A DNA stretch of 64,000 nucleotides, taken from positions 10,033 through 74,032 of the forward strand of contig JAFAFR010000079.1 in the NCBI GenBank assembly GCA_023423405.1, in the 5' to 3' direction. Numbering within the stretch: the first letter of the stretch is position 1; each line of letters starts with the position of its first letter. Both the position numbers and the translations under genes were made by a program. Positions 45,501 through 53,276 of the stretch are shown here, piece by piece. The stretch comes from Bacteroidota bacterium (GTDB lineage: Bacteria > Bacteroidota > Bacteroidia > Chitinophagales > Chitinophagaceae). Below the pieces are notes generated by a model. It made no database searches and had not been told where the DNA came from. It worked only from the letters and a program-made list of their open reading frames with translations.

Positions 45501-46007
45501 ATCGGTAGCGGTGCCAATATCGGTTCCTTTCAGTTTTACCGATGCACCCGCCAGCGGATTGCGATTTTCGTCGAGGATGCGGCCGCTGATCTCTACCGGA
45601 AGTACGGCAACGATCGCTGCCCGTTCTGCGGCAGGCCGTTTGTTCTTGATCACGATGGTGCGGTCCACGATCGTGTATTCAAAAGGAAGGTCGGCCAGGC
45701 ATTTGTTCAGGGCCTCCGCCAGCGGCAGGTTGCTGAGGTCGAGATTGACCCTCGCCGCGTCCTTAACGGCCTTGATCTCGTACCAGAAATAATAGCCGGT
45801 TTGCTTTTCGATCTTTTTGAAAACAGACTCCAGCCGCGCGTTCTTCTCCTTCAGGGAAACCGTTTGGGAGAACCCGTTGGCGCTCGCCTGGAGCATGGTG
45901 GCAGTGAGCAATATGATGGTTAGCCTCATTACTAACAGCGTTTTGGTGAGGAGAGCCTTTCTGCCGTGCAGTTGTGGCAAAAGACTCCCTATAGCAATAA
46001 ATTGCAT
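42516..46007 (-). CDS. SusC/RagA-family TonB-dependent transporter with STN domain
   Basis: The 1163-residue protein has a signal segment around 'MRLTIILLTATMLQASANGFSQ', an STN domain (about 50-125, 'LESVFKKIEKQTGYYFWYEIKAV'), a CarboxypepD-like domain (about 140-220, 'ISGRILDENRNPLAGASVKLKG'), a plug (about 225-345, with the SusC sign 'ALQGKAAGVQVIQPTGQPGAGVRVQIRS') and a long barrel. The STN domain talks to the FecR-type anti-sigma factor encoded upstream, so this receptor both imports its glycan and signals its presence. The start at 46007 gives the long leader usual for this family. Confidence 0.95.
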   Translation of the reverse strand: MQFIAIGSLLPQLHGRKALLTKTLLVMRLTIILLTATMLQASANGFSQTVSLKEKNARLESVFKKIEKQTGYYFWYEIKAVKDAARVNLDLSNLPLAEALNKCLADLPFEYTIVDRTIVIKNKRPAAERAAIVAVLPVEISGRILDENRNPLAGASVKLKGTDIGTATDADGKFTLSVPALTGTLIVSFVGFEQVEIPVNGPLDQVVLQRKISAAEEIVVIGYGSVKQRNLTGAVSSIKSKDMNTSVNANFQQALQGKAAGVQVIQPTGQPGAGVRVQIRSNPSSANAGVLYVIDGVPVNDAAGQPGMGGDVGGSKYGSGGVDKSPLNFINPNDIASIEILKDASAASIYGARAGAGVVLITTKKGVEGKAKLDYMGSYGIQRVDKMYPVYGAKDYMIQRNLLREEMWYRDNKIAPYYGSVDAGSVTPYTPIYSQSEIDAATNSDKTATDAITRSGYTQQHNLSLSGGNGKTSYFASGNFFDQKGVIIGTGYKRYNGRINVDQVVSEKIKLGASVILSNSDADNTITGGVNENGGIVTAAIYWAPNIPLQNPDGSYPLSPYYPNIPNPLSYGTVTDKTASNRSLSSAYGEWKIIPELKARAKFSYDRSSSKRSTYFPRTFYYGQQANGAASISESEARSKLLEYTLSYDKAIGSLHNISAVVGYNYQRTDWEGFNAANQNFLSDVMLYYNLGAGQAVRPTVGSNRAQTTWASYFARAIYTFNGNITLQASLRRDGSSVFADNKKWGYFPGVSAGWVISDESFMQSVGAVSFLKLRAGYGETGNSEFGASAFQQYGTAQSPYFGMGVVNSGLILSRDANPNLTWETAGELNIGLDLGFWNNRLSASVDYFNKTIRNLITFVPYPSGFIINGVYRNAGKTRSTGYDIALQSKNIVPKSAGGLGWSTTINFSHYLNYWVERSPEALAVLEKYAVASGRDALFNPIFGIQSEGVYKGGNGKEPAQMAGMLPGGLILKDIHGYDASGNLIGPDGSITAADITYIGNADPRFNFGFGNQLTFKNFDLNIFMSGLVQKKWSPYANGRAQENTTNAFGFNAMPVSSTRWTFANPDGNFPTALSDSKYVGYQNSADYWLVDGSFLRCRNITLGYTVPRTLIAKQKLFSNFRLSFDMQNPFTITSYPGLDPELNTDNFYPLIKSYVFGINASF

Positions 46008-46150
46008 AGTTTTGTTTGTTTGGGTGAATGAAAGGCAGTTCGCGATGTTCTGTCGGCAAGCCCAATTATTGCCGGGTTCCAGGCCAATGGAATCCGGTTT
46101 TTTATGTGCCGTGGGAAGGGTTCTTTTTTATGTTATCATGGCGTAGGGGT

Positions 46151-47452
46151 TTATGGTTTAACTACAATCGTTCTGTTCTCCACCTCAAAATGGATATTGC
46201 TCTGCTCCAGTATTTTCAAAACATTGGAGAGATTGGTGCCGCGGGTGATCTTGCCCGAGAACTGGCGCTGGGGAATGGTTCCCCGGAACACCACGTCGAG
46301 ATCGTACCACCGGCCGATCTGCCGCATGATGGTTTGGATATCTGCGCTGCTGAAATCGAAGAGCCCGTTTTTCCAGGCCATGACTTCATCCACATCGATA
46401 TCGTTGAAAAGGTGCGGCTGGCTGTCAGCGTTTAGCCTTGCCTGTTGGCCTGGCCGAAGGGTCAGGGATTGCGGTGCGCCTGCACCCGTAACCGCTACGC
46501 TCCCTTCGAGCAGGGTGATGCGCGATTCGGGCTCATCGGCATAAGTATTTACATTGAAATGGGTGCCCAGCACTTTGATTTCCATGCCATCTTTTTCTAC
46601 AATAAAAGGCATGGCGGATGCTGCAGCGGCCTGGGGCCGGGAAGCACCTGTTACCGGGCCGGAGACCTTCGCCACTTCAAAATATACTTCCCCGGTTACC
46701 GATACGCGCCGTTCTTTGCCGGTAAAGGCCGTGGGATACCGGAGAGAAGAAGCGGCGTTGAGCCATACGCCGGTACCGTCGGGCAGCACCAGTTTGTATT
46801 GTCCGCCGTTGGGCGTCTGGATGGTATTGTAGCCAATAGGCGCAGCACCTGTTGCCTCCGCCTGGTAGCGGATCTGGTCGTTGGGCAACTTAATGATGCG
46901 TGTGCCGCCCTGGCTGGCGAGTTCGCCGTTGGCGGCGCTGTCGAGCAGCAGGCTCGATCCGTCGGCCAGGATCAGGGTGGCGGTATTTCTTCCCGGGGCT
47001 GCATCTCTTTGCACGGGCTCAGTGTTGGCAACGGGCGGTGCCGGCACAGGAGTAACGGAACTATCGGTCATGAACAACCGCCGGCCGCCCAGGATGAACA
47101 CCAGCAGTATAGCAGCAGCAGCGGCCCAGGTCCAGGGACGGCGCAACAATGGTTTGGAAGGGGTGAGCGGAATAACGGGCGGCCTCTGGTCGCCGGCGGC
47201 ATTGTAACTGCCTGCATTGTCCTGCAGCGGCAGCAGATCCGCAAAGGACCTGGCTTCCGCGCCGGCATCGGCCATCTCCACTTTCACGAGGCCGTATAAG
47301 CGCTTTGCCTCCGCGGCGGTTTCGCGGAGTCCAGGCACCAGCACAAATTGCTGCTCCCATTTTTCCCTTTCCTTTTCGTCACCGGCGCAGTACAGCAGAA
47401 AGGATTCATCTGCCAGTAGATCGGCGGCCGACTTTGGTGTATTATCGTTCAT
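46151..47452 (-). CDS. FecR-family anti-sigma factor
   Basis: The 433-residue protein has a cytoplasmic N-terminal part (residues 1-105), one membrane span (about 107-125, 'WTWAAAAAILLVFILGG'), a FecR domain ('GYNTIQTPNGGQYKLVLPDGTGVWLNAASSLRYP') and a C-terminal DUF4974-like domain ('IQTIMRQIGRWYDLDVVFRGTIPQRQFSG', ending FEVENRTIVVKP). It receives the signal from the STN domain of the SusC protein and controls the ECF sigma factor. The gene lies 167 bases downstream of the sigma gene and 143 bases upstream of susC. Confidence 0.93.
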   Translation of the reverse strand: MNDNTPKSAADLLADESFLLYCAGDEKEREKWEQQFVLVPGLRETAAEAKRLYGLVKVEMADAGAEARSFADLLPLQDNAGSYNAAGDQRPPVIPLTPSKPLLRRPWTWAAAAAILLVFILGGRRLFMTDSSVTPVPAPPVANTEPVQRDAAPGRNTATLILADGSSLLLDSAANGELASQGGTRIIKLPNDQIRYQAEATGAAPIGYNTIQTPNGGQYKLVLPDGTGVWLNAASSLRYPTAFTGKERRVSVTGEVYFEVAKVSGPVTGASRPQAAAASAMPFIVEKDGMEIKVLGTHFNVNTYADEPESRITLLEGSVAVTGAGAPQSLTLRPGQQARLNADSQPHLFNDIDVDEVMAWKNGLFDFSSADIQTIMRQIGRWYDLDVVFRGTIPQRQFSGKITRGTNLSNVLKILEQSNIHFEVENRTIVVKP

Positions 47453-47619
47453 GCGCTGTAGTTAAAAGATGGCTTCAACCTAAGAAGAAAAAAAGCGCCC
47501 CGATTTCCCAAAGCAAAAAGGGAATTTTTACGAAATAGCGCAATCGTTTGCGGGAATAAAAGCGGGTGAAATCACGGAAAAAACTGCGGCGCGCGGCGGG
47601 CGGAAAGGAATGCCGGCGT

Positions 47620-48213
47620 TCAGAAACGCAGCAGCAACAGGCAGGCGAGCAATGCCGGAAGCGCATCGCGCAAATCGACGGCCAGCACTTTGATGGCGTT
47701 ATAAATGGTATTATAAGCCGTCTTCACGCTGATACCGGTGGCCTGTTCAATTTCGCGGTAATCCATGTTCCGGAAGAAGCGGAGTTCAATCAGCTCTTTC
47801 TGCCTTCCTGTTAATTTGGACAGGGCCGCATGGACCTTTTTCCGGAGCTCGTCGGACTGCTGGATGGCGATCAGTATTTCTTCATAGGAAGTTTCGGCCG
47901 ATGCATAGAGTTCGGGCTCGGGCACCAATACCCGCCGGGGCTGTTCCCTGGCATGGAAAATATTTCTACGGATGCAGGCAAAAAGATAGGCCCTGACATT
48001 TTTGACCGGCTTTAACTGGCGGTGGTGCTCCCAGATGTTCAGGAACACATCGTTGACCGCATCTTTTGCCGCATGCAGGTTATCGGTGAGCTGAACACCA
48101 TAGCTCAGCAGGTCTTTGTAATTGCTTTCATACAGGGCGAGCAAGGCATCGGCATCGCCTTCCATCAGTTTCTCCCATAGCCCGGATAAATCCTGTAATT
48201 CTTTAGCAGACAA
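47620..48213 (-). CDS. ECF RNA polymerase sigma factor (FecI-like)
   Basis: The 197-residue protein has region 2 ('DALLALYESNYKDLLSYGVQLTDNLHAAKDAVNDVFLNIWEHH') and region 4 ('ALSKLTGRQKELIELRFFRNMDYREIEQATGISVKTAYNTIYNAIKVL'), and no other sigma regions. The tail RDALPALLACLLLLRF is unusually hydrophobic. As part of the sigma, anti-sigma, SusC, SusD order it should drive the operon when the glycan is sensed. It is the first gene of the locus and is divergent from the LuxR-like gene. Confidence 0.93.
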   Translation of the reverse strand: MSAKELQDLSGLWEKLMEGDADALLALYESNYKDLLSYGVQLTDNLHAAKDAVNDVFLNIWEHHRQLKPVKNVRAYLFACIRRNIFHAREQPRRVLVPEPELYASAETSYEEILIAIQQSDELRKKVHAALSKLTGRQKELIELRFFRNMDYREIEQATGISVKTAYNTIYNAIKVLAVDLRDALPALLACLLLLRF

Positions 48214-48337
48214 ATCATGTGTTCTTGCGCCAAAAATAGGCGATTTCTACCAGTGGCCCTCAGTGGTCCCGGTTTTTACACTGCACCATCCAGCACTGCT
48301 GCCCACCCCGACAGGCCGGGGGTTTCACGGTTTTTTG

Positions 48338-48345
48338 TAAGTTTG
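48338..48345 (+). promoter_or_regulatory. -7 element upstream of the LuxR-like gene
   Basis: TAAGTTTG fits TAnnTTTG exactly. It lies 48 bases before the ATG at 48394 in the divergent gap between the sigma factor and LuxR-like genes. No clear -33 TTTG was found at the proper distance. Confidence 0.35.
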
Positions 48346-48393
48346 AGCCCGGTCCAGTTGCCGGGTCGCTGGAAAGAAACCGTTTACCAAAAC

Positions 48394-48870
48394 ATGCCAT
48401 TCATCTCCATATTTCGCAAGAACCGTTCTGTCCTCCTGTACGGGTTTTTACTGGCCCTGCTGGTTTTTATCTTGAAATGGCTGCAATGGAAATTCCTGAT
48501 CGTTGAAAACGCCATAGACATTTACATTGGGCTGATCGCTGTATTTTTTACGATCCTCGGCGTTTGGGTAGCCACACAGCTTATGAAGCCCAGGGTGGAA
48601 AAACTGATTCTTGAGAAAGAAGTGTTTGTGACAGTACCGGCGGAAGGCCCCGTCGACCAGGCCGAACTGCAAAAGCTGAACCTGAGCAGCCGGGAATACG
48701 AAGTGCTGCAACTCCTGGCCAAAGGTTACAGCAATGCAGATATCTCGAAAACCCTCTTCCTCTCCCTCAGCACGGTTAAAAAACATGTTTCCAGTCTTTT
48801 TGTGAAAATGGACGTAAGAAGCCGCACACAGAGCATTGAAAAAGCCAAAAGATTGAAAATCATACCATAG
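48394..48870 (+). CDS. Membrane-anchored LuxR-type helix-turn-helix protein
   Basis: The 158-residue protein (ATG 48394) has two hydrophobic spans at about 13-30 and 41-63, then a short linker and a C-terminal LuxR helix-turn-helix ('LSSREYEVLQLLAKGYSNADISKTLFLSLSTVKKHVSSLFVKMDVRSRTQSI'). There is no receiver domain, so it is not a standard response regulator. The DNA-binding part faces the cytoplasm if both spans cross. It precedes a DUF4199 gene by 110 bases, and the two may form a unit. The ligand or signal is unknown. Confidence 0.85.
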   Translation: MPFISIFRKNRSVLLYGFLLALLVFILKWLQWKFLIVENAIDIYIGLIAVFFTILGVWVATQLMKPRVEKLILEKEVFVTVPAEGPVDQAELQKLNLSSREYEVLQLLAKGYSNADISKTLFLSLSTVKKHVSSLFVKMDVRSRTQSIEKAKRLKIIP

Positions 48871-48980
48871 CCGGAGCTATACTTTGGTATCAATTAACGC
48901 CGGCGCTGCATTTTGGTACTTAAGTATACCGGCTATCCTCCTTATTGGTTTTAGTTTTGAAGCAATCAAAAGATACAAAC

Positions 48981-49493
48981 ATGAAAAAAACTGTGCTGGT
49001 CTTTGGCCTGGTCATTGGCGCCATCCTGTGCGTTAACATGATCGTGATGGTGAACATGCTGTACACGAACCCCGGTTTCAAGGGAAACGACCTGGTGGGC
49101 TATACCGCCATGGTGGTGTTGTTTTCACTCATTTTTTTCGGCGTAAGAAATTACCGGAACAGGCAACTGGGCGGAGTGATTTCATTTGGCAGGGCATTCA
49201 AAACCGGGCTGCTGATAGCGCTGGTAGGCTCCACCATGTATGTGGTAGCCTGGTTGTTTTATTATTATCTCTTCGTGCCCGACTTCATGGACGTATATGC
49301 CAGGCATGTATTGACCGACTGCAGCCCGGCCGACCTTCCGGCAAAAACTGCTCAAATCGAAAGCTTGAAGGAAATGTACAAAAACCCGCTCTTCGTCGTC
49401 CTGCTTACTTATATGGAAGTATTTCCCATCGGGTTGGCCGTTGCGCTGATCAGTGCGTTGCTGCTGAAAAGAAAGGCGGCTGTCCAGTCCTGA
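48981..49493 (+). CDS. DUF4199 membrane protein
   Basis: The 170-residue protein (ATG 48981) shows four membrane spans and the DUF4199 signs 'GYTAMVVLFSLIFFGVRNYRNRQLGGVISFGRAFKTGLLIALVGSTMYVVAW' and 'MEVFPIGLAVALISALLLKRK'. The family is confined mainly to Bacteroidota and has no known role. It follows a LuxR-type membrane regulator gene. Confidence 0.85.
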   Translation: MKKTVLVFGLVIGAILCVNMIVMVNMLYTNPGFKGNDLVGYTAMVVLFSLIFFGVRNYRNRQLGGVISFGRAFKTGLLIALVGSTMYVVAWLFYYYLFVPDFMDVYARHVLTDCSPADLPAKTAQIESLKEMYKNPLFVVLLTYMEVFPIGLAVALISALLLKRKAAVQS

Positions 49494-49526
49494 GACCGCA
49501 GCGCACGAAACCAGCCGGCGCCGGTT

Positions 49527-50180
49527 CTATTTATGAAAATACCACAGGTTCATAAAACACCAGTCGAATATTTTTTCACCCTCATACAGTTCCCTGCAGG
49601 GCGCACTGACCGATGTAAAAACACCTGCGCCCCTGTTGCAGTTGCCGGTGGACCTTTCCCTGCCCTCCCCCATGTACAGGAACCTGCCTTTTGGGGTTTG
49701 TATGGGGGTGCCACCCGCTGTATTAGGATTAAATGTGAAAACGTATTTGCTACCACTAACGTCCTTGACATCTTTAAACGCCTCCAGCCGTACGGCGCCA
49801 CAACCTGAAATGGAAAAACTGCAATTCCCGTTAATTTCTTCGGGATCGTACCAGACCCAGAAGGTACTGTCGTTGGCATGCTTTTCAATGGCATACACAA
49901 TGTATTGCCCCGAAGACACTTCTTTGAGATAGAACTCAGGAAGCCACAAAGCGGACGGCTTCATGTCGGCGGAAAAAACAATTTTTTTTCCGGCTTCGCC
50001 ATAAGTGTAGTCGGCCGCCAGTCCCTGGACATCCCCTCTGCAGTCTACTTCGCTGTAAATTAAAAAGGGGCCTAGCCTATTGTTATTACCGTTATTGTTG
50101 CCGGAGTCGTCCTTGTCGTCTTTGCTGCAACCCAGGCCAAGGAAAACCAGGAGGCAGAGGACAGAGATATAGCACTTCAT
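49527..50180 (-). CDS. Lipoprotein of unknown function, Cys-rich
   Basis: The 217-residue protein has a lipoprotein signal (MKCYISVLCLLVFLGLGC) with lipidated Cys18, then an Asp/Asn/Gly linker (SKDDKDDSGNNNGNNN). The mature part is beta-rich and holds several Cys residues ('EVDCRGDVQ', 'INGNCSFSISGCGAVRLEAF', 'STGNCNRG', 'SAPCRELY', 'FDWCF') that may form disulfides. I do not recognise the family. It stands between convergent and divergent neighbours and has no operon partner. Confidence 0.65.
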   Translation of the reverse strand: MKCYISVLCLLVFLGLGCSKDDKDDSGNNNGNNNRLGPFLIYSEVDCRGDVQGLAADYTYGEAGKKIVFSADMKPSALWLPEFYLKEVSSGQYIVYAIEKHANDSTFWVWYDPEEINGNCSFSISGCGAVRLEAFKDVKDVSGSKYVFTFNPNTAGGTPIQTPKGRFLYMGEGRERSTGNCNRGAGVFTSVSAPCRELYEGEKIFDWCFMNLWYFHK

Positions 50181-50355
50181 AGCTGGCTGGAGATGGTTGA
50201 TTTAAAGCTAGAAAAGGAAATTGAACAGCACTGCTTGCGTTTAGGGAACGGTAGCATCCGTTGAGCAAACGAGAAATAGCCGGAGAACTGCCCGAAATGT
50301 TTTCAAACTTGTTAACTTTCATCATCCAATCACCGGTTGAGCCGGTTAACCTGCC

Positions 50356-50904
50356 ATGAGAAAGCTGATAGCGGCCATCAACATGACCCTCGACGGGTTC
50401 TGCGATCATACAGCAATGGTCGCAGACGATGAATTGCATCAACACTACAATGAGTTGCTTGGTAACGCGGACGCCCTGTTATACGGCAGGACAACTTACC
50501 AGTTAATGGAAAGCTACTGGCCATCGGTGGTAGAAAACCCTACCGGCAACAGACCCACCGATGAATTTGCAGTGCTCATAGAAAATATCCCCAAAATAGT
50601 TTTTTCCCGCACGCTGAAAAATATAGGGTGGAAAAACGCAAGGCTGGCAGAGAGAAGCCTCAAAGAAGAAGTGCTGGCGCTCAAACAACAGGAAGGAAAA
50701 GACCTGTTGGCGGGCAGTCCCGGTTTGATTGCAGCTTTAACGAACCTGCACCTGGTGGATGAGTTTCAACTGGTTGTTCATCCCGTCATCGCCGGCAGCG
50801 GTTTGCCTTTATTCAAAAACATCAGCGACAAAACCATTCTCACCCTCCTGGAAACAAAAACCATCAGCAGTTCCGGCGCAGTAGCGCTTTACTATGCGCC
50901 GTAA
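50356..50904 (+). CDS. Dihydrofolate reductase-like protein (RibD C-terminal type)
   Basis: The 182-residue protein shows 'MRKLIAAINMTLDGFCDHTAMVADDELHQHYNELLGNADALLYGRTTYQLMESYWP' and 'GLPLFKNISDKTILTLLETKTISSSGAVALYYAP', signatures of the RibD_C/DHFR-like group widely found in bacteria. It probably binds NADPH and reduces a small substrate, but the true substrate is not known. No folate or riboflavin gene is adjacent. A hydrophobic cysteine pair is absent. Confidence 0.85.
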   Translation: MRKLIAAINMTLDGFCDHTAMVADDELHQHYNELLGNADALLYGRTTYQLMESYWPSVVENPTGNRPTDEFAVLIENIPKIVFSRTLKNIGWKNARLAERSLKEEVLALKQQEGKDLLAGSPGLIAALTNLHLVDEFQLVVHPVIAGSGLPLFKNISDKTILTLLETKTISSSGAVALYYAP

Positions 50905-50983
50905 GCCATCCGTTTCAGTCCACCTTTCATTTATAACAATTCAACTATATACAAGCTTCCAGCGCGGTGCGACCTTCCTGACG

Positions 50984-51133
50984 ATGGCATTCGTGGTATC
51001 CAGTTGCAAAAAAGACAAATCGCCGTAGCCCGGCAGTCCCGATCAGCCGGGCAACAATTGGAAGGAATCGGCCATTCGCTGGAAAAGCCCACCGGCACTG
51101 TCTTTCATTTACCCGGCTTTTCCTGATAAGTAG
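50984..51133 (+). pseudogene. Remnant of a small lipoprotein gene
   Basis: From the ATG at 50984 the frame reads MAFVVSSCKKDKSP, like the end of a lipoprotein signal with lipobox and a polar linker, and then meets TAG at 51026-51028. The same frame stays open after the stop (PGSPDQPGNNWKESAIRWKSPP) up to TAG at 51131-51133, inside the convergent acyltransferase gene. It looks like a lipoprotein N-terminus broken by a stop and by loss of the rest. A false match is possible since it is short. Confidence 0.35.
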
Positions 51134-52244
51134 GGTGAAGACTAAGTATCCTGTTTCGCAGTTTCATCATGGGTTTTTCTACTGTGATATGCAGCAACCA
51201 GGCGAATCCGATGCAGGCCAGCAGGCAGATGATCAACATCAGGTTGCTGTTGATCGCATAACCATTGAGCAGTTTGTGTGTGGTATGGATCACACCCTTG
51301 TGCGTCAGATAGAGGGCGTAGGATAAAATGGCCATTCGTTCCGTTAGCCGGGAATGGTTTCGGAATAAAAAACTCCGCGGACTTACCGCCGCGGCAACGA
51401 GGCAGGCGAATCCCCCGGCGATCAGCGGATAACCGAATACCGATGCTGAAAATGTCATTTGATCACCGCACAGGTAGTAAGCTCCCGTCAGCAATAGCAA
51501 TCCCGGAACCAGCAGCAGGTTGCCATAAGACGAAATGCGGTTCCAGGTGACCGGTCGAAAACGGTACAAGGCTGCGAGCGCCACGCCGGCGAGGAGCCCA
51601 TCGAGGCGGTTATACGTGGGATAATAAACATACTGGTACCAATAGATGCCGCCCAACCTGTCTCCCGATACCGGCAGGTACCCTTGGGTATAGCTGAGCA
51701 GGCGAAACAGGAACCCCGAGAGAAACAGCGCCAGGAGCAGCCAGCGGCCTTTGCGGAACTGCCCGGTAAACTGGAGCAGGACCAGCACCAGTGGAAGCAG
51801 CAGGTAAAAATGTTCCTCCACGCAAAGCGACCAGGCATGAGAAAAAGCGCCGCCGGTTCGAAGGTTCAGTCCGAAATTTTGGGTGAAGGTGAGGAATTTC
51901 CAGAGTGGCGGAAGCTGTTCTCTTTCGCGGAAAAAGGGGAAAGAAAAATACAGCCCAACGGTAACCAGGTAAGCGGGAATGATCCTGAAAAAGCGTTTCA
52001 GGAAGAATTCGCGGAAAGAAATAATCTTGCCGGCGCTGACCTGTGCAAAGAGCTGGGAAGCGATCAGGAAGCCGCTCAGCACAAAAAACAGGTCCACGCC
52101 CGTCCACATGAAATCTGCGATGGCAGGTAACCAGGACGGTTGCCCCCCGCTCAGGATAAAATAGTGAAAAAAGAAAACCAATAAAATAGCAAGGGCCCTG
52201 AGATGATCAAGGCCGTAGAGCTTTTGACTGCCGGGTTGTTCCAA
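51105..52244 (-). CDS. Acyltransferase 3 family membrane protein
   Basis: The 379-residue protein has about ten membrane spans and the acyltransferase-3 signatures: 'GLDHLRALAILLVFFFHYFI' with the catalytic-type His, 'GVDLFFVLSGFLIASQLF', 'FFLKRFFRIIPAYLV' and 'FSHAWSLCVEEHFYLLLPLVLVLL'. Such proteins O-acetylate or acylate cell-surface glycans or lipids. It lies after the zinc-peptidase-like gene on the same strand, with a 30-base gap. The substrate is unknown. Confidence 0.92.
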   Translation of the reverse strand: MEQPGSQKLYGLDHLRALAILLVFFFHYFILSGGQPSWLPAIADFMWTGVDLFFVLSGFLIASQLFAQVSAGKIISFREFFLKRFFRIIPAYLVTVGLYFSFPFFREREQLPPLWKFLTFTQNFGLNLRTGGAFSHAWSLCVEEHFYLLLPLVLVLLQFTGQFRKGRWLLLALFLSGFLFRLLSYTQGYLPVSGDRLGGIYWYQYVYYPTYNRLDGLLAGVALAALYRFRPVTWNRISSYGNLLLVPGLLLLTGAYYLCGDQMTFSASVFGYPLIAGGFACLVAAAVSPRSFLFRNHSRLTERMAILSYALYLTHKGVIHTTHKLLNGYAINSNLMLIICLLACIGFAWLLHITVEKPMMKLRNRILSLHPTYQEKPGK

Positions 52245-52274
52245 TGCTGTTTGTTTAAAGGGAGCTTTCCAATT

Positions 52275-53231
52275 TCACCTATCCCATGTCAAATATACGT
52301 TTGCCACAGAAGAATGCACTTCCTTTTGCAGCATGCGCACAAATTCTTCATCAGACATTTTTTCCTGGTGCTTTTTAAGCGCCTTCCACAATTGCTTCAA
52401 TACATTTTTGCCACCGGCATCGTAGATGTTTTTTGCGGCTACATGGAATTTACTTTGGTACCATCCATAATTTTTAGGCCCCATTCCCATGGTTTCATAT
52501 AATTTTTCGAAATCTTCCAGGCTCGTGAATGCATATGCTGCCGAACCGCCACTCACCACCATAGCTGGAAATGTCTCCAGGGCAGCCAACAGTTCCGGTT
52601 GTTTTTCTGCGATGTATGTATGCAACATAATGTTTACAAACAGCTCGCCCATCCAGTTGCGGTGCATAGCAAGCCCCGCCTGGGCTGTATAGGAATGTCC
52701 CATTTCATGAAGGGCCAGCAGGTCAAAAAATGGCATCATGCTGTAAGAACCGTCGGGCTTGCCATAGGCCTTTGTAACCTGCGCTGCCAGCGATGGCGGA
52801 AGCTGTCCCACTGGTGGCAAAAAGCTTCGCCAGAAATCGTTGTCTTCTGCTGCTATTACGAGGCGCGTAGGGGAAACATTGTGCGGAAACCCATATACGT
52901 CCAGCAGTGGCCTGGCGGCAAAATCTTTCCAGTGCCGGGGGGCGAGTATATACAATTCGGTTTTCGGCGTAAATCCTATTTCCTGTTGAAAATAATTGCC
53001 GGCATTCTCTATGAACACGGCAATGTCTTTTGCCCTTTGTTCGCAACCGGAACTGTAATAAAATCGTTGGGTAAATCCTTTCAGTTCTTCGACGGCGGGT
53101 GTATTGGTTGCCGGTTTCACACTATCCTGTGCAATAGAAAAATGGCACAGCAGGAGTAATGCCACGGTAAGGCGACATGCATTTTTAATTTTTCCTGCAT
53201 TTGAAGACCGCATCATGATTTTTTTCAACAA
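52275..53231 (-). CDS. Putative exported zinc metallopeptidase (HEMGH)
   Basis: The 318-residue protein has a basic N-terminus and a signal-like hydrophobic stretch (residues about 18-34, ending FSIAQ). Residues 175-179 read HEMGH, an HExxH zinc site, and Glu196 in MGELFVN, 21 residues after the first His, could be the third ligand of a gluzincin. The rest ('FAARPLLDVYGFPHNVSPTRLVIAAEDNDFW') is not of a family I know. It follows the AraC-type gene after 45 bases. Confidence 0.65.
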   Translation of the reverse strand: MLKKIMMRSSNAGKIKNACRLTVALLLLCHFSIAQDSVKPATNTPAVEELKGFTQRFYYSSGCEQRAKDIAVFIENAGNYFQQEIGFTPKTELYILAPRHWKDFAARPLLDVYGFPHNVSPTRLVIAAEDNDFWRSFLPPVGQLPPSLAAQVTKAYGKPDGSYSMMPFFDLLALHEMGHSYTAQAGLAMHRNWMGELFVNIMLHTYIAEKQPELLAALETFPAMVVSGGSAAYAFTSLEDFEKLYETMGMGPKNYGWYQSKFHVAAKNIYDAGGKNVLKQLWKALKKHQEKMSDEEFVRMLQKEVHSSVANVYLTWDR

Positions 53232-53276
53232 ATCTATGTTGACAGCATGCGGGCTTCATAGTATAAAATCGACAAT

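Noticed and set aside
48240..48340. GTTTCACG string near 48322 as a parS site
   Set aside because: Only half of the parS palindrome is present and it is far from parAB.
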